Notes: a model not told the origin generated them from the sequence alone. A DNA stretch of 14,502 bases from JBAVQS01 sp049694275 (GCA_049694275.1 JBAVQS010000353.1:1-14502), one strand, 5' to 3'; shown: positions 1 to 6,187, numbered from the stretch's first letter. Numbers and translations: made by a program.

Positions 1-2
1 GG

Positions 3-317
3 TATACGGCATGCCTGGAGCGACTGGCCCCCGATCCGCACAAGCTCCTGGTGGCGCCGTACTATATGGCGCAATACCTGTACCTGCACTATCCTATTCG
101 CGGGGCTTTTGTACCCGCCAATCCGGCGACTCTGGCCCTGCTCAAAAACAGATATGACATCGGGCTTGTAATCGGGCGAACGACGGACGGCGAGGACTTG
201 CAGGAGAGCACGCTGACCATGACAGACCTGAAGGCGGCCGGGTTGGCGCTCGCCGGGGAAATGACGTGCGGAGAGAGCGAGACGTACCTGGTGTTTACCG
301 GGGAGACTGGCAAATAA
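3..317 (+). CDS. C-terminal fragment of an unrecognised protein (5' end outside window)
   Basis: The frame is open from the left edge and ends at TAA 315-317, giving about 104 residues. The visible part is soluble-looking, with a Tyr-rich stretch (APYYMAQYLYLHYPIRGAF, about residues 17-35) followed by mixed alpha/beta sequence and an Asp/Glu-rich segment. I cannot name the family. The layout resembles the soluble C-terminal tail of PMT/GT39-like membrane glycosyltransferases, two of which lie further right in this window, but no membrane segment or motif is in view to confirm that. An ATG at 51 could serve as a start, but the frame reads upstream of it in the same style and no Shine-Dalgarno precedes it, so I treat the gene as entering from outside. 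It is separated from korA by 138 bp. Confidence 0.6.
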   Translation, partial: YTACLERLAPDPHKLLVAPYYMAQYLYLHYPIRGAFVPANPATLALLKNRYDIGLVIGRTTDGEDLQESTLTMTDLKAAGLALAGEMTCGESETYLVFTGETGK

Positions 318-400
318 TAAAACATCAAGCGTCAAGCGTGAATTGTCGAGTATAGAGGCAAATGCACGTAACAGGAAATTATCGAATCGCGAGTGAGTTG

Positions 401-409
401 TGATATAAT
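401..409 (+). promoter_or_regulatory. Extended -10 promoter of korA
   Basis: The spacer 318-455 is clearly AT-richer than its surroundings and holds TGATATAAT, a TGn extended -10 with a perfect TATAAT at 404-409. No good -35 hexamer lies at 16-18 bp; TTATCG at 379-384 is the nearest, with a 19-bp gap. Transcription would start near 416, leaving a leader of about 40 nt that carries the korA Shine-Dalgarno AGGAG (443-447). The rest of the spacer shows only a short direct repeat (AAGCGT, about 327-340) and no terminator for the upstream gene. Confidence 0.6.
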
Positions 410-455
410 CCGCTAATCTAAAGCTTATTTTGCGATCCCAATAGGAGTTGGTGAA

Positions 456-2219
456 ATGGCAACGACAGATCTCATCGTCCGCGTCGGCGGTGATTCGGCG
501 GCGGGCGGTATTGTCACGACGGGCGAGATCTTTGCCCGTATTGCGGCATTTTCCGGTCTCGAGATTTATACGACCCGCACCATCCCCGCTGAAATCAAGG
601 GCGGTCACGTCATGTTCCAGGTGCGCGCCTCGAATGCGCCGGTGCATTCACAGGGCGACGAAGTCGACATGTTGATCGCTTTCGATCAAGAATCGATCGA
701 CCGCTATTACACTGTGGTCAAGACCGGTGGCTTTTTGATTTACAATGCCAACGATGGCGCCCCCCCATCGGCTGCTGGCATCAAAGAATATGGGCTGCCG
801 CTCAACGACCTGGCCAAGTCCATCAACTTTACCCGAGGGCGCAATATTATTGCCATCGGCGCCATGGTCAAATTGTTCGATCTCCCTTACGACCAGGCCG
901 CTGAGGTCGTCAAGCGACAGCTCGGACGTAAAAAGGAATTGCTTGATCAAAACCTCCTGGCGCTCAAGACCGGGTACGACTATGTCGAGCAGAATATTTC
1001 AAAAGAATCCCCGTACCACCTCCTGCCCCCCGAAGGGGGTATCGCCGAAGACCGGTTGGTCATGAGCGGCAACCAGGCCCTCTCGATTGGAGCTATCGCC
1101 GCAGGCTGCCGGTTCTATGCAGGTTATCCGATCACGCCCGCCTCCGATATCATGGAATTTCTCGCCGCCGAGTTCCCACAGATCGGCGGGACGATGATTC
1201 AGGCCGAAGACGAAATCGCCGCCATCACCATGGCCGTTGGCGGATCGTACGGTGGACTGCGCTCGATGACCGCCACCTCGGGCCCTGGCCTCGCGTTGAT
1301 GGTCGAGATGTTGGGCCACGCGGTGATGACCGAGGTGCCAGTCGTCATAGTCGATGTACAACGCGCCGGACCATCGACCGGTATGCCGACCAAAGTTTCA
1401 CAGGGCGATCTGCGCCTCGCGCTCTTTGGGGGGAACGACGACGCTCCACGCATCGTCGTCGCAGCGGTCTCGGTCGAGGATTGTTTCTACCAGATGGTGA
1501 ACGCGTTCAACCTCGCCGAGAAATATCAGACGCCGGTCATCTTCCTGACTGATCAGGATATGTCGGTACGCGTGGTGACGACACCGCCGTTCGCCTTGGA
1601 CAAGGTCAAGCTGGAACCGCGCCTGTTGTGGAATCCTTCGAGCAACGGGAGCGGCGACCCTTACCTCCGCTACAAGATCACCGATAGTGGTATCTCACCC
1701 ATGTCCCTGCCCGGCATGAAGGGCGGCCAGTATACCGCCGAGGGTCTGGAGAAGATGGAGAGCGGCGCGCCCGAGTACACGTCGGAGCTGCACACGCGCA
1801 ATTTCCACAAGCGCGATCGCAAGCTTCGCAATGCGCTGCAAGACTATCAGGCCTGGCACATGTATGAGGAATTCGGCGTCCCGGATGCCCCCGTCGCCAT
1901 CGTTGGCTGGGGCTCGACGCTCGGTCCCGTACGAGAAGCGGTCGAACGGGCCATCTCGGAAGGGATGCCAGTCGCGGTGCTCTATCCCAAATTGCTCTAT
2001 CCGCTGCCGCACGAACATATCGGGGCATTTATCGAGCACCGCCAGGCGGTCATTATTCCCGAACTGAATTTTTCAGGCCAGTTCGCTCGCACGATCCAGG
2101 CCGACTTTGGCCGCGAGTTCATCCGTCTGAACAAGTACGGGGGTATCCCGTTCCTGGCGCGCGACATCTATAACAAGATCAAGGAAGTCTACGAGGGAAT
2201 CAAGCAAAAAGTCGCCTAG
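456..2219 (+). CDS. korA: 2-oxoacid:ferredoxin oxidoreductase, fused gamma-alpha subunit
   Basis: This is the large subunit of a two-subunit 2-oxoacid:ferredoxin oxidoreductase, which oxidatively decarboxylates 2-oxoacids to acyl-CoA, or runs in reverse, with ferredoxin as electron partner in the cytoplasm. The 587 residues show an N-terminal gamma domain (about 8-185, starting with the VGGDSAAGGIVTTGEIF region) fused to an alpha domain (from about 200). The alpha domain carries the family signature YPITPASD (224-231), QAEDE (249-253), TATSGPGLALMVEMLG (272-287) and VQRAGPSTGMPTK (301-313). The fused length is normal for the group. The ATG at 456 has AGGAG 8 nt upstream. The beta subunit follows after 55 bp, so the pair is an operon. 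The YPITP type covers 2-oxoglutarate and broader 2-oxoacid enzymes, so korA is the likeliest name but substrate cannot be fixed from sequence alone. Confidence 0.9.
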   Translation: MATTDLIVRVGGDSAAGGIVTTGEIFARIAAFSGLEIYTTRTIPAEIKGGHVMFQVRASNAPVHSQGDEVDMLIAFDQESIDRYYTVVKTGGFLIYNANDGAPPSAAGIKEYGLPLNDLAKSINFTRGRNIIAIGAMVKLFDLPYDQAAEVVKRQLGRKKELLDQNLLALKTGYDYVEQNISKESPYHLLPPEGGIAEDRLVMSGNQALSIGAIAAGCRFYAGYPITPASDIMEFLAAEFPQIGGTMIQAEDEIAAITMAVGGSYGGLRSMTATSGPGLALMVEMLGHAVMTEVPVVIVDVQRAGPSTGMPTKVSQGDLRLALFGGNDDAPRIVVAAVSVEDCFYQMVNAFNLAEKYQTPVIFLTDQDMSVRVVTTPPFALDKVKLEPRLLWNPSSNGSGDPYLRYKITDSGISPMSLPGMKGGQYTAEGLEKMESGAPEYTSELHTRNFHKRDRKLRNALQDYQAWHMYEEFGVPDAPVAIVGWGSTLGPVREAVERAISEGMPVAVLYPKLLYPLPHEHIGAFIEHRQAVIIPELNFSGQFARTIQADFGREFIRLNKYGGIPFLARDIYNKIKEVYEGIKQKVA

Positions 2220-2225
2220 TTACAA

Positions 2226-2262
2226 GAGACACTCTCGCACAGGATTTCGAGAGGTGAGTCTC
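2226..2262 (+). repeat. Imperfect hairpin in the korA-korB spacer
   Basis: GAGAC (2226-2230) pairs with GTCTC (2258-2262), and CTCTCG (2232-2237) pairs with CGAGAG (2248-2253), with a small asymmetric internal loop and a 10-nt apical loop. The stem ends one base before the korB Shine-Dalgarno GGAG (2263-2266). No T-run follows, so it is not an intrinsic terminator. It could affect mRNA stability or the korA:korB translation ratio; that is inference. Confidence 0.55.
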
Positions 2263-2274
2263 GGAGAAAATGAA

Positions 2275-3150
2275 ATGATAATAGAACAACCGACATTCAA
2301 ATTTGAACCGGCCAATCTGAAACCGCAAGACTACAAGAGCGAAGTCAAACCGATCTGGTGCCCCGGCTGCGGCGACTTTGGCGTGCTCTCGGCCTTTTAC
2401 AAGGCGATCTCCGACCTGCACATTCCACAAGAACAGTTGGTGATTGCATCGGGCATCGGATGTTCGGGCCGGTTCCCGGCGTTCTGCAATGCCTATGGGT
2501 TCCACGGCGTCCACGGGCGCGTGCTCCCACTCGCCACGGGCATCAAGATGGCGCGGCCGGACCTGCACGTCGTCGCGGTGGGCGGCGATGGCGATGCATT
2601 CTCCATCGGGATGGGACACTTTCCACATGCGGCGCGGCGCAATGTCAATATCACCTATATCGTCATGGACAATGAGATTTACGGTCTGACCAAGGGCCAG
2701 CCCTCTCCGACAAGCCCCGTATCGATGGAACGCAAGGCCTCGCCTTATGGCACGGTTGAGACTCCACTCAACCCGCTCATGCTCGCTTTTGCCGGCGGCG
2801 CGACATGGATCGCCCGCGGCTTTTCGAGCAAGCCCAAGGAACTGACCGAACTCATCAAACAGGCGATGCAGCACAAAGGCTTTTCGCTCCTGCAAGTCTA
2901 TTCGCCCTGCGTGACGTTCTATGACACCTACGATCATTTCAAGGAAGTAACCAAGCCGCTGCCGGCGGACCATCACCCGTCGAATAAGGGCAAGGCCATG
3001 GAGTACGCCATGAGCGACAATCCGCTCTACTTGGGTCTCTATTACGAGGAAGATCGTCCGACCTACGACGAGGCATTTAGCGGCGTTCGCCAAAAGGCGA
3101 CCAAGGGCGAATATTCGCTCGCTAAGGTCATGGACAAGTACAAACGCTAA
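2275..3150 (+). CDS. korB: 2-oxoacid:ferredoxin oxidoreductase, beta (TPP-binding) subunit
   Basis: This is the thiamine-diphosphate and [4Fe-4S] subunit partnering the upstream korA product. The 291 residues include WCPGCGD (28-34), IGCSGR (61-66) and YSPCVTF (209-215). These give four cysteines (C29, C32, C63, C212) in the pattern expected for the single cluster of this subunit family. The TPP/Mg signature GDGDAFSIG (104-112) and MDNEIYGLTKGQ (131-142) follows. Length is normal. I chose ATG 2275 because GGAG lies 8 nt upstream. A GTG at 2254 would add seven residues, but it sits beside the spacer hairpin stem and has a poorer site. The gene lies 55 bp after korA, same strand, so co-transcription is expected. 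It is followed by a 136-bp repeat-containing spacer before lipA. Confidence 0.9.
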   Translation: MIIEQPTFKFEPANLKPQDYKSEVKPIWCPGCGDFGVLSAFYKAISDLHIPQEQLVIASGIGCSGRFPAFCNAYGFHGVHGRVLPLATGIKMARPDLHVVAVGGDGDAFSIGMGHFPHAARRNVNITYIVMDNEIYGLTKGQPSPTSPVSMERKASPYGTVETPLNPLMLAFAGGATWIARGFSSKPKELTELIKQAMQHKGFSLLQVYSPCVTFYDTYDHFKEVTKPLPADHHPSNKGKAMEYAMSDNPLYLGLYYEEDRPTYDEAFSGVRQKATKGEYSLAKVMDKYKR

Positions 3151-3165
3151 GACCTCACCCCCTTA

Positions 3166-3201
3166 CCCCCTCTCCTGTGCAGGTTTGCACAGGAGAGGGG
3201 G
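3166..3201. repeat. Inverted repeat (15-bp perfect arms, 6-nt loop)
   Basis: A pyrimidine arm (3166-3180, CCCCC then TCTCCTGTGC) pairs perfectly with the purine arm 3187-3201, with loop AGGTTT between. No T-run follows. The pattern of CCTCACCCCC followed by CCCCTCTCC and its complement resembles dispersed intergenic elements I associate with Chloroflexota, so I read it as a REP-like repeat after korB; it may also protect the korAB mRNA 3' end. Confidence 0.7.
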
Positions 3202-3205
3202 AGGA
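3188..3205 (+). repeat. 18-bp direct repeat, copy 1
   Basis: CACAGGAGAGGGGGAGGA occurs here and again, identically, at 3262-3279. This copy is part of the 3' arm of the 15-bp inverted repeat. The spacing between copies is 74 bp. Confidence 0.75.
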
Positions 3206-3261
3206 GAATTGAATCCTGCGTGATCACCATCGCCGCGTTCGCGAGAGCGGTGTGTTTGTAA

Positions 3262-3279
3262 CACAGGAGAGGGGGAGGA
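3262..3279 (+). repeat. 18-bp direct repeat, copy 2, containing the lipA ribosome binding site
   Basis: This identical second copy of the 3188-3205 sequence provides GGAGG at 3274-3278, 8 nt before the lipA ATG (3287). The lipA Shine-Dalgarno is therefore contributed by the repeat. The pyrimidine arm at 3166-3179 is complementary to 3262-3275 as well as to its near partner, so two alternative mRNA folds are possible. Confidence 0.7.
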
Positions 3280-3286
3280 AAATGTA

Positions 3287-4198
3287 ATGGCTGATCCGAT
3301 TGAACTGGCGCCTTCCCCGGTCAGACGGCATCCCGACTGGATCCGGGTCAAGGCGCCAATTGGTGAAAAATATACGCATTTAAAGGGGCTCGTGCGGACT
3401 CTGCACCTGAATACGGTGTGTGAGGAAGCGCTCTGCCCGAATATCGGCGAATGTTGGGGCGCCGGCACGCTCACGATCATGATCCTGGGCGATGTCTGTA
3501 CGCGTGCCTGCCGTTTTTGTGCGGTGACTACCGGCAATCCGCGGGGCGTAGTGGATATGGACGAGCCCCGCCGGGTGGCTGAGGCGGTGGCCGATCTGGA
3601 TTTGAATTACATCGTCATCACCTCGGTGGACCGGGATGATCTGCCGGATCAGGGGGCAGAAATCTTTGCCGAAACCGTCCGCCAGATGAAGATTCACACG
3701 CCGCGGACTCTCGTCGAGGTTCTCACACCCGATTTTAGCGGGCGTCCTGACCTGATGAAAAAGATTGTGGACGCCAAGCCCGAAGTGATTGCGCAGAATA
3801 TTGAAACGGTGCGCCGGCTGACACATACTGTCCGCGACCGCCGCGCCGGTTATGAGCAGACGATGGGTGTTCTGCGTGCGGTCAAAGAGATAGACCCCAC
3901 GCGGCTGACCAAGTCCTCCATCTTGTTGGGGTTTGGCGAGACGACAAAAGAGGTATTGGAAACGATGCGCGACCTGCGAGCCGCAGAGGTGGACATGCTC
4001 GCCATCGGACAGTATCTCCGTCCCACCGATAAAAAGCGACACTATCCGCTCGTCGAGTACGTGCATCCCGACCAATTCAAGTATCTTAAGGAGGAGGGGA
4101 TGAAGATGGGATACAAGTTCATCGCCTCCGGGCCGTTGGTCCGAACCTCGTACAAGGCGTTTGAAGCGGCCTTGCTAATCGGTCAGGGAAAAGACTAG
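3287..4198 (+). CDS. lipA: Lipoyl synthase (radical SAM)
   Basis: LipA inserts two sulfurs into the octanoyl group on lipoyl carrier domains, the second step of de novo lipoate synthesis, in the cytoplasm. The 303 residues have the auxiliary-cluster motif C-x4-C-x5-C (C45, C50, C56) followed by the radical-SAM motif C-x3-C-x2-C (C71, C75, C78 in CTRACRFC). Near the C terminus is RTSY (286-289), a variant of the usual RSSY whose second serine, the auxiliary-cluster ligand in characterised LipA, is kept as S288. Length is typical. The ATG is preceded by GGAGG 8 nt upstream inside a repeat copy. The octanoyltransferase gene lipB lies about 4 kb downstream rather than adjacent. A strong terminator follows after 13 bp. 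I see no clear promoter of its own, so it may be read from the korA promoter. Confidence 0.96.
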   Translation: MADPIELAPSPVRRHPDWIRVKAPIGEKYTHLKGLVRTLHLNTVCEEALCPNIGECWGAGTLTIMILGDVCTRACRFCAVTTGNPRGVVDMDEPRRVAEAVADLDLNYIVITSVDRDDLPDQGAEIFAETVRQMKIHTPRTLVEVLTPDFSGRPDLMKKIVDAKPEVIAQNIETVRRLTHTVRDRRAGYEQTMGVLRAVKEIDPTRLTKSSILLGFGETTKEVLETMRDLRAAEVDMLAIGQYLRPTDKKRHYPLVEYVHPDQFKYLKEEGMKMGYKFIASGPLVRTSYKAFEAALLIGQGKD

Positions 4199-4211
4199 AC
4201 CCCCGTAAAGG

Positions 4212-4253
4212 CCAGGTCCCATCTTGTCAAGGCAAAATGGGACCTGGTTTTTT
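4212..4253 (+). terminator. Intrinsic terminator after lipA
   Basis: An 11-bp perfect stem pairs CCAGGTCCCAT (4212-4222) with ATGGGACCTGG (4237-4247). A possible 3-bp inner extension is TTG/CAA. Six Ts follow directly (4248-4253). This is a textbook Rho-independent terminator, separating the korAB-lipA region from the folB operon. Confidence 0.93.
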
Positions 4254-4260
4254 CCATGTT

Positions 4261-4288
4261 TTGACACGCGGTCGGTTTCTGCTAAAAT
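4261..4288 (+). promoter_or_regulatory. Sigma70-type promoter of folB, leaderless geometry
   Basis: TTGACA (4261-4266) is followed by a 16-bp spacer and TAAAAT (4283-4288). The folB ATG begins only 9 bp after the -10. A start point about 7 nt past the -10 would fall at roughly 4295, leaving a 2-3 nt leader and no room for a Shine-Dalgarno. It sits 8 bp after the lipA terminator. The lysA promoter in this window has identical spacing. Confidence 0.8.
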
Positions 4289-4297
4289 CGTTTGACT

Positions 4298-4657
4298 ATG
4301 CCAGACCGGATCATATTGCGCGGCGCGCAGTTTCACGGTAAACACGGCGTCAGCCCTGAAGAGCGCGTGGTTGGCGGGCGGGTGATCGTCGACGTTGAAT
4401 TGGAATACGACACGACTGCGGCGGGGGCCTCGGACAACCTGGCCGATACCATTAACTATTCCGATGTCTTTAAAACCGTGCGCACCCAGGTCGAGGATCA
4501 GAATTTCAACCTGCTCGAAAGCCTTGCCCATCGCATCGCCGACACCCTGCTGGATCGTTTTCCGGCAATGGCGGTGACAGTCTATGTCCGCAAACAACCG
4601 CCGCCCATCAAGGGAATTGTCGAATCGGCCGGGGTAGAAATCCGCAAGAGTCGCTAA
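4298..4657 (+). CDS. folB: Dihydroneopterin aldolase
   Basis: FolB cleaves 7,8-dihydroneopterin to 6-hydroxymethyl-dihydropterin and glycolaldehyde in folate synthesis. The 119 residues match the small DHNA family: RGAQFHGKHGVSPEER (8-23) with E22, TINYSDVF (51-58) with Y54, LLESLAHRIAD (72-82), and VRKQPPPIKG (97-106) with K99. E22, Y54 and the late lysine correspond to the catalytic or binding residues of characterised homologues. I chose ATG 4298; a TTG two codons earlier (4292) would lie too close to the -10. The leader is too short for a ribosome binding site, so the mRNA is probably leaderless. The cobO start codon follows after 2 nt, indicating coupling. It is the first gene of the long plus-strand run. 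Confidence 0.92.
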   Translation: MPDRIILRGAQFHGKHGVSPEERVVGGRVIVDVELEYDTTAAGASDNLADTINYSDVFKTVRTQVEDQNFNLLESLAHRIADTLLDRFPAMAVTVYVRKQPPPIKGIVESAGVEIRKSR

Positions 4658-4659
4658 AT

Positions 4660-5238
4660 ATGGGGAATCCAATCGTACCCGGTGCGCGCATCCAGGAAAA
4701 GGAAAAGGGGGCGCACGGTCTGGTTATTGTTTATACGGGAGATGGCAAAGGCAAGACGACCGCGGCTCTCGGCATGGCCTTTCGCGCCATTGGCCGCGGG
4801 TGGAAGGTCCTCATGGTTCAATTCGGCAAAGGGTCATGGCATTATGCCGAGTTGGATACGGCCAAACGGCTGGCCCCTGATTTGGAAATCATTCCGATGG
4901 GCAAGGGCTTTTACAAAATCCTGGACGATCACTATACCGAAGACGAACACCGGACGGCCGCGCACGATGGATTGGAATTCGCCCGTAACAAGATGCTCTC
5001 GGGCGAGTATGACCTTTTGATCCTCGACGAGGTAAACGGGACGGTTACTGCGGGGCTGCTGACCGTGCAAGACGTTCTCGGGTTTTTGGATGAAAGGCCG
5101 CAAGACCTGTCACTCGTGCTGACCGGCCGCAATGCTGCGCCCGAAATTATCGAACGCGCGGATCTTGTGACCGAGATGCGCGAGATTAAACATCCCTATC
5201 AAAAGGGGATTCTCGCCCAAAAGGGAATTGACTATTAA
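4660..5238 (+). CDS. cobO: Corrinoid adenosyltransferase (CobA/CobO type)
   Basis: This enzyme transfers the 5'-deoxyadenosyl group of ATP to Co(I) corrinoids, giving adenosylated B12 forms, in the cytoplasm. The 192 residues carry a Walker A loop TGDGKGKTT (26-34), LILDEVN (120-126), LTGRNAAPEIIERADLVTEM (154-173) and the C-terminal IKHPYQKGILAQKGIDY (176-192), all typical of the CobA/CobO family. Length is normal. The ATG lies 2 nt after the folB stop with no strong Shine-Dalgarno, so translation is probably coupled to folB. No other corrinoid gene or cobalamin riboswitch is visible, so the role may be salvage or final adenosylation. A 10-bp palindrome follows 10 bp after the stop. Confidence 0.93.
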   Translation: MGNPIVPGARIQEKEKGAHGLVIVYTGDGKGKTTAALGMAFRAIGRGWKVLMVQFGKGSWHYAELDTAKRLAPDLEIIPMGKGFYKILDDHYTEDEHRTAAHDGLEFARNKMLSGEYDLLILDEVNGTVTAGLLTVQDVLGFLDERPQDLSLVLTGRNAAPEIIERADLVTEMREIKHPYQKGILAQKGIDY

Positions 5239-5248
5239 TCCCGCTTTT

Positions 5249-5271
5249 GAGACGTTCCGGCGGAACGTCTC
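5249..5271. repeat. REP-like palindrome between cobO and the peroxiredoxin gene
   Basis: GAGACGTTCC (5249-5258) and GGAACGTCTC (5262-5271) form a perfect 10-bp stem with a 3-nt loop, GGC. No T-run follows, so I do not call it a terminator. The core AGACGTTCC/GGAACGTCT resembles short palindromes dispersed in Chloroflexota intergenic regions, as far as I can recall. Confidence 0.7.
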
Positions 5272-5296
5272 TACCAGAAACAGATAGAGAGGCGCC

Positions 5297-5788
5297 ATGG
5301 AAAACAGAACACTCAAGATTGGAGATGTCGCCCCAGATTTTAACCTGCGCGCCGCAATTACCAAACCCGAGGTCAAGCGCGTCGACATCAAGCTGAGCGA
5401 CTGGCACGGCAAGCAGAACGTCGTCCTGCTCTTTCACCCCTTTGCATTTACTGCAACCTGAGACCGCCAGATTCCCTCGATGCAGGCGATTTGGTCCGAG
5501 CTCGAGGGATTGAATAGCCAGGTCCTGGCTATCTCATGTGATGCGGTTGCTTCCAAACAGGCGTGGGGCGTACATCTCGGCGGCATTTCGTTTCCGCTGG
5601 TTGCGGATTATTGGCCGCATGGCGCCATGTCCAGTGCTTATGGGGTCTTTAATTCCGAATTTGGCCGACCGGACCGCGCAACGATTATCGTAGACAAATC
5701 CGGCATTGTGCGATGGATCAAGATGTACGAACCTGGAACACTGCCCGAGACGGCCGAGCTCTTGCAAGCCCTGCGCGAGATGAAATAG
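5297..5788 (+). CDS. Selenocysteine-type peroxiredoxin (AhpE-like), in-frame TGA read as Sec55
   Basis: Read from ATG 5297 (AGAGAGG 4 nt upstream) to TAG 5786-5788, with the single in-frame TGA (5459-5461) decoded as Sec, the protein is 163 residues, normal for a one-domain peroxiredoxin. It should reduce peroxides in the cytoplasm. The N-terminal part shows KIGDVAPDFNL (7-17) and NVVLLFHPFAFTATU (41-55). P48, T52 and U55 fill the P-x3-T-x2-C active-site pattern, so the TGA sits exactly on the peroxidatic cysteine. Sequence after the TGA continues the fold without a frame change (QVLAISCDAV 75-84, FPLVADYWPHGAMSSAYGVF 99-118, RATIIVDKSGIVRWIK 127-142), with R127 as the probable active-site arginine. 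The only cysteine is C81. A SECIS-like hairpin follows the TGA. The alternatives are a nonsense-mutated pseudogene or a base-call error. DUF2203 follows 18 bp downstream. Confidence 0.82.
5473..5509 (+). promoter_or_regulatory. Bacterial SECIS-like stem-loop
   Basis: TCCCTCGA (5473-5480) pairs perfectly with TCGAGGGA (5502-5509). Above it G5482-C5501 and C5483-G5500 can pair. An upper stem follows (G5485-C5497, G5486-C5496, C5487-G5494, with U5495 bulged) around a 6-nt loop GATTTG (5488-5493). The loop begins with G and lies 26 nt after the TGA. As I recall the bacterial SECIS model, it needs a small loop with a G in its first two positions about 16-37 nt from the UGA, and this fits. The bulged U is on the 3' side, unlike E. 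coli fdhF, and the upper stem is short. Confidence 0.7.
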
Positions 5789-5806
5789 GCGGCAGGATAG
5801 CGCATT

Positions 5807-6187
5807 ATGGGGCTCAAGACCTTTACACTCGAAGAGGCTAATTCCTATATTCCACAGATCGTCGAATTGCTGACCGAGATGCAAGAGGCGCGCAAACAGA
5901 TTGTGGAGAGCGCGCCCGAGGTGCAAGCGACGCTCAAGCATGCAGGAGGGAACGGCGGCAGCAAAAAGGCAAGCGAGCACTTGCTGCTCCTCCAACGCTT
6001 TCAGGTCGCGCACGCCACGCTGACGGATATTGGCTGCGAGCTCAAAGACCTCGAAATGGGGTTGGTCGATTTTCCCTCTTATCGGAATGAGACACTGGTC
6101 TATCTCTGCTGGAAGCTGGGAGAGCCACGCGTCGCGTACTGGCATGATCTCGATACCGGACTGGCCGGCAGACAACCGCTCGAGTAA
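5807..6187 (+). CDS. DUF2203 family protein
   Basis: The 126-residue product matches the DUF2203 pattern: an N-terminal FTLEEANSYIPQIVELL (6-22), a helical middle, then GCELKDLEMGLVDFP (76-90) and LCWKLGEPRVAYWHDLDTG (100-118). The family has no established function that I know of. The protein is soluble, with no signal peptide or membrane segment, and the long N-terminal half (about 8-75) looks like paired helices. ATG 5807 has AGGA (5794-5797) 9 nt upstream. It sits 18 bp after the peroxiredoxin and 25 bp before the next gene, so it is inside the operon. Its 3' end also reads open in the frame of the following gene, which makes that gene's start ambiguous. Confidence 0.85.
   Translation: MGLKTFTLEEANSYIPQIVELLTEMQEARKQIVESAPEVQATLKHAGGNGGSKKASEHLLLLQRFQVAHATLTDIGCELKDLEMGLVDFPSYRNETLVYLCWKLGEPRVAYWHDLDTGLAGRQPLE

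Noticed and set aside
2200..3093. 297-codon minus-strand open frame
   Set aside because: It is wholly antisense to korB, which has strong family motifs; no recognisable domain or ribosome site.
4199..4297. Cobalamin or other riboswitch upstream of folB-cobO
   Set aside because: The gap is taken up by the lipA terminator and a promoter with almost no transcribed leader, leaving no room for a riboswitch.
5249..5271. Intrinsic terminator after cobO
   Set aside because: Strong stem but no T-run on either side; CTACCAGAAA follows. Called a REP-like palindrome instead.
5459..5461. TGA as an ordinary nonsense mutation making the peroxiredoxin a pseudogene
   Set aside because: The TGA lies precisely on the catalytic Cys position, is the only disruption in the frame, and is followed by a well-placed stem-loop. 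Not excluded until sel genes are shown in the genome, but less likely.
5480..5788. Independent 102-residue gene starting at ATG 5480
   Set aside because: That ATG lies inside the SECIS-like stem, has no Shine-Dalgarno, and the product would lack the first half of the peroxiredoxin fold and the active site.
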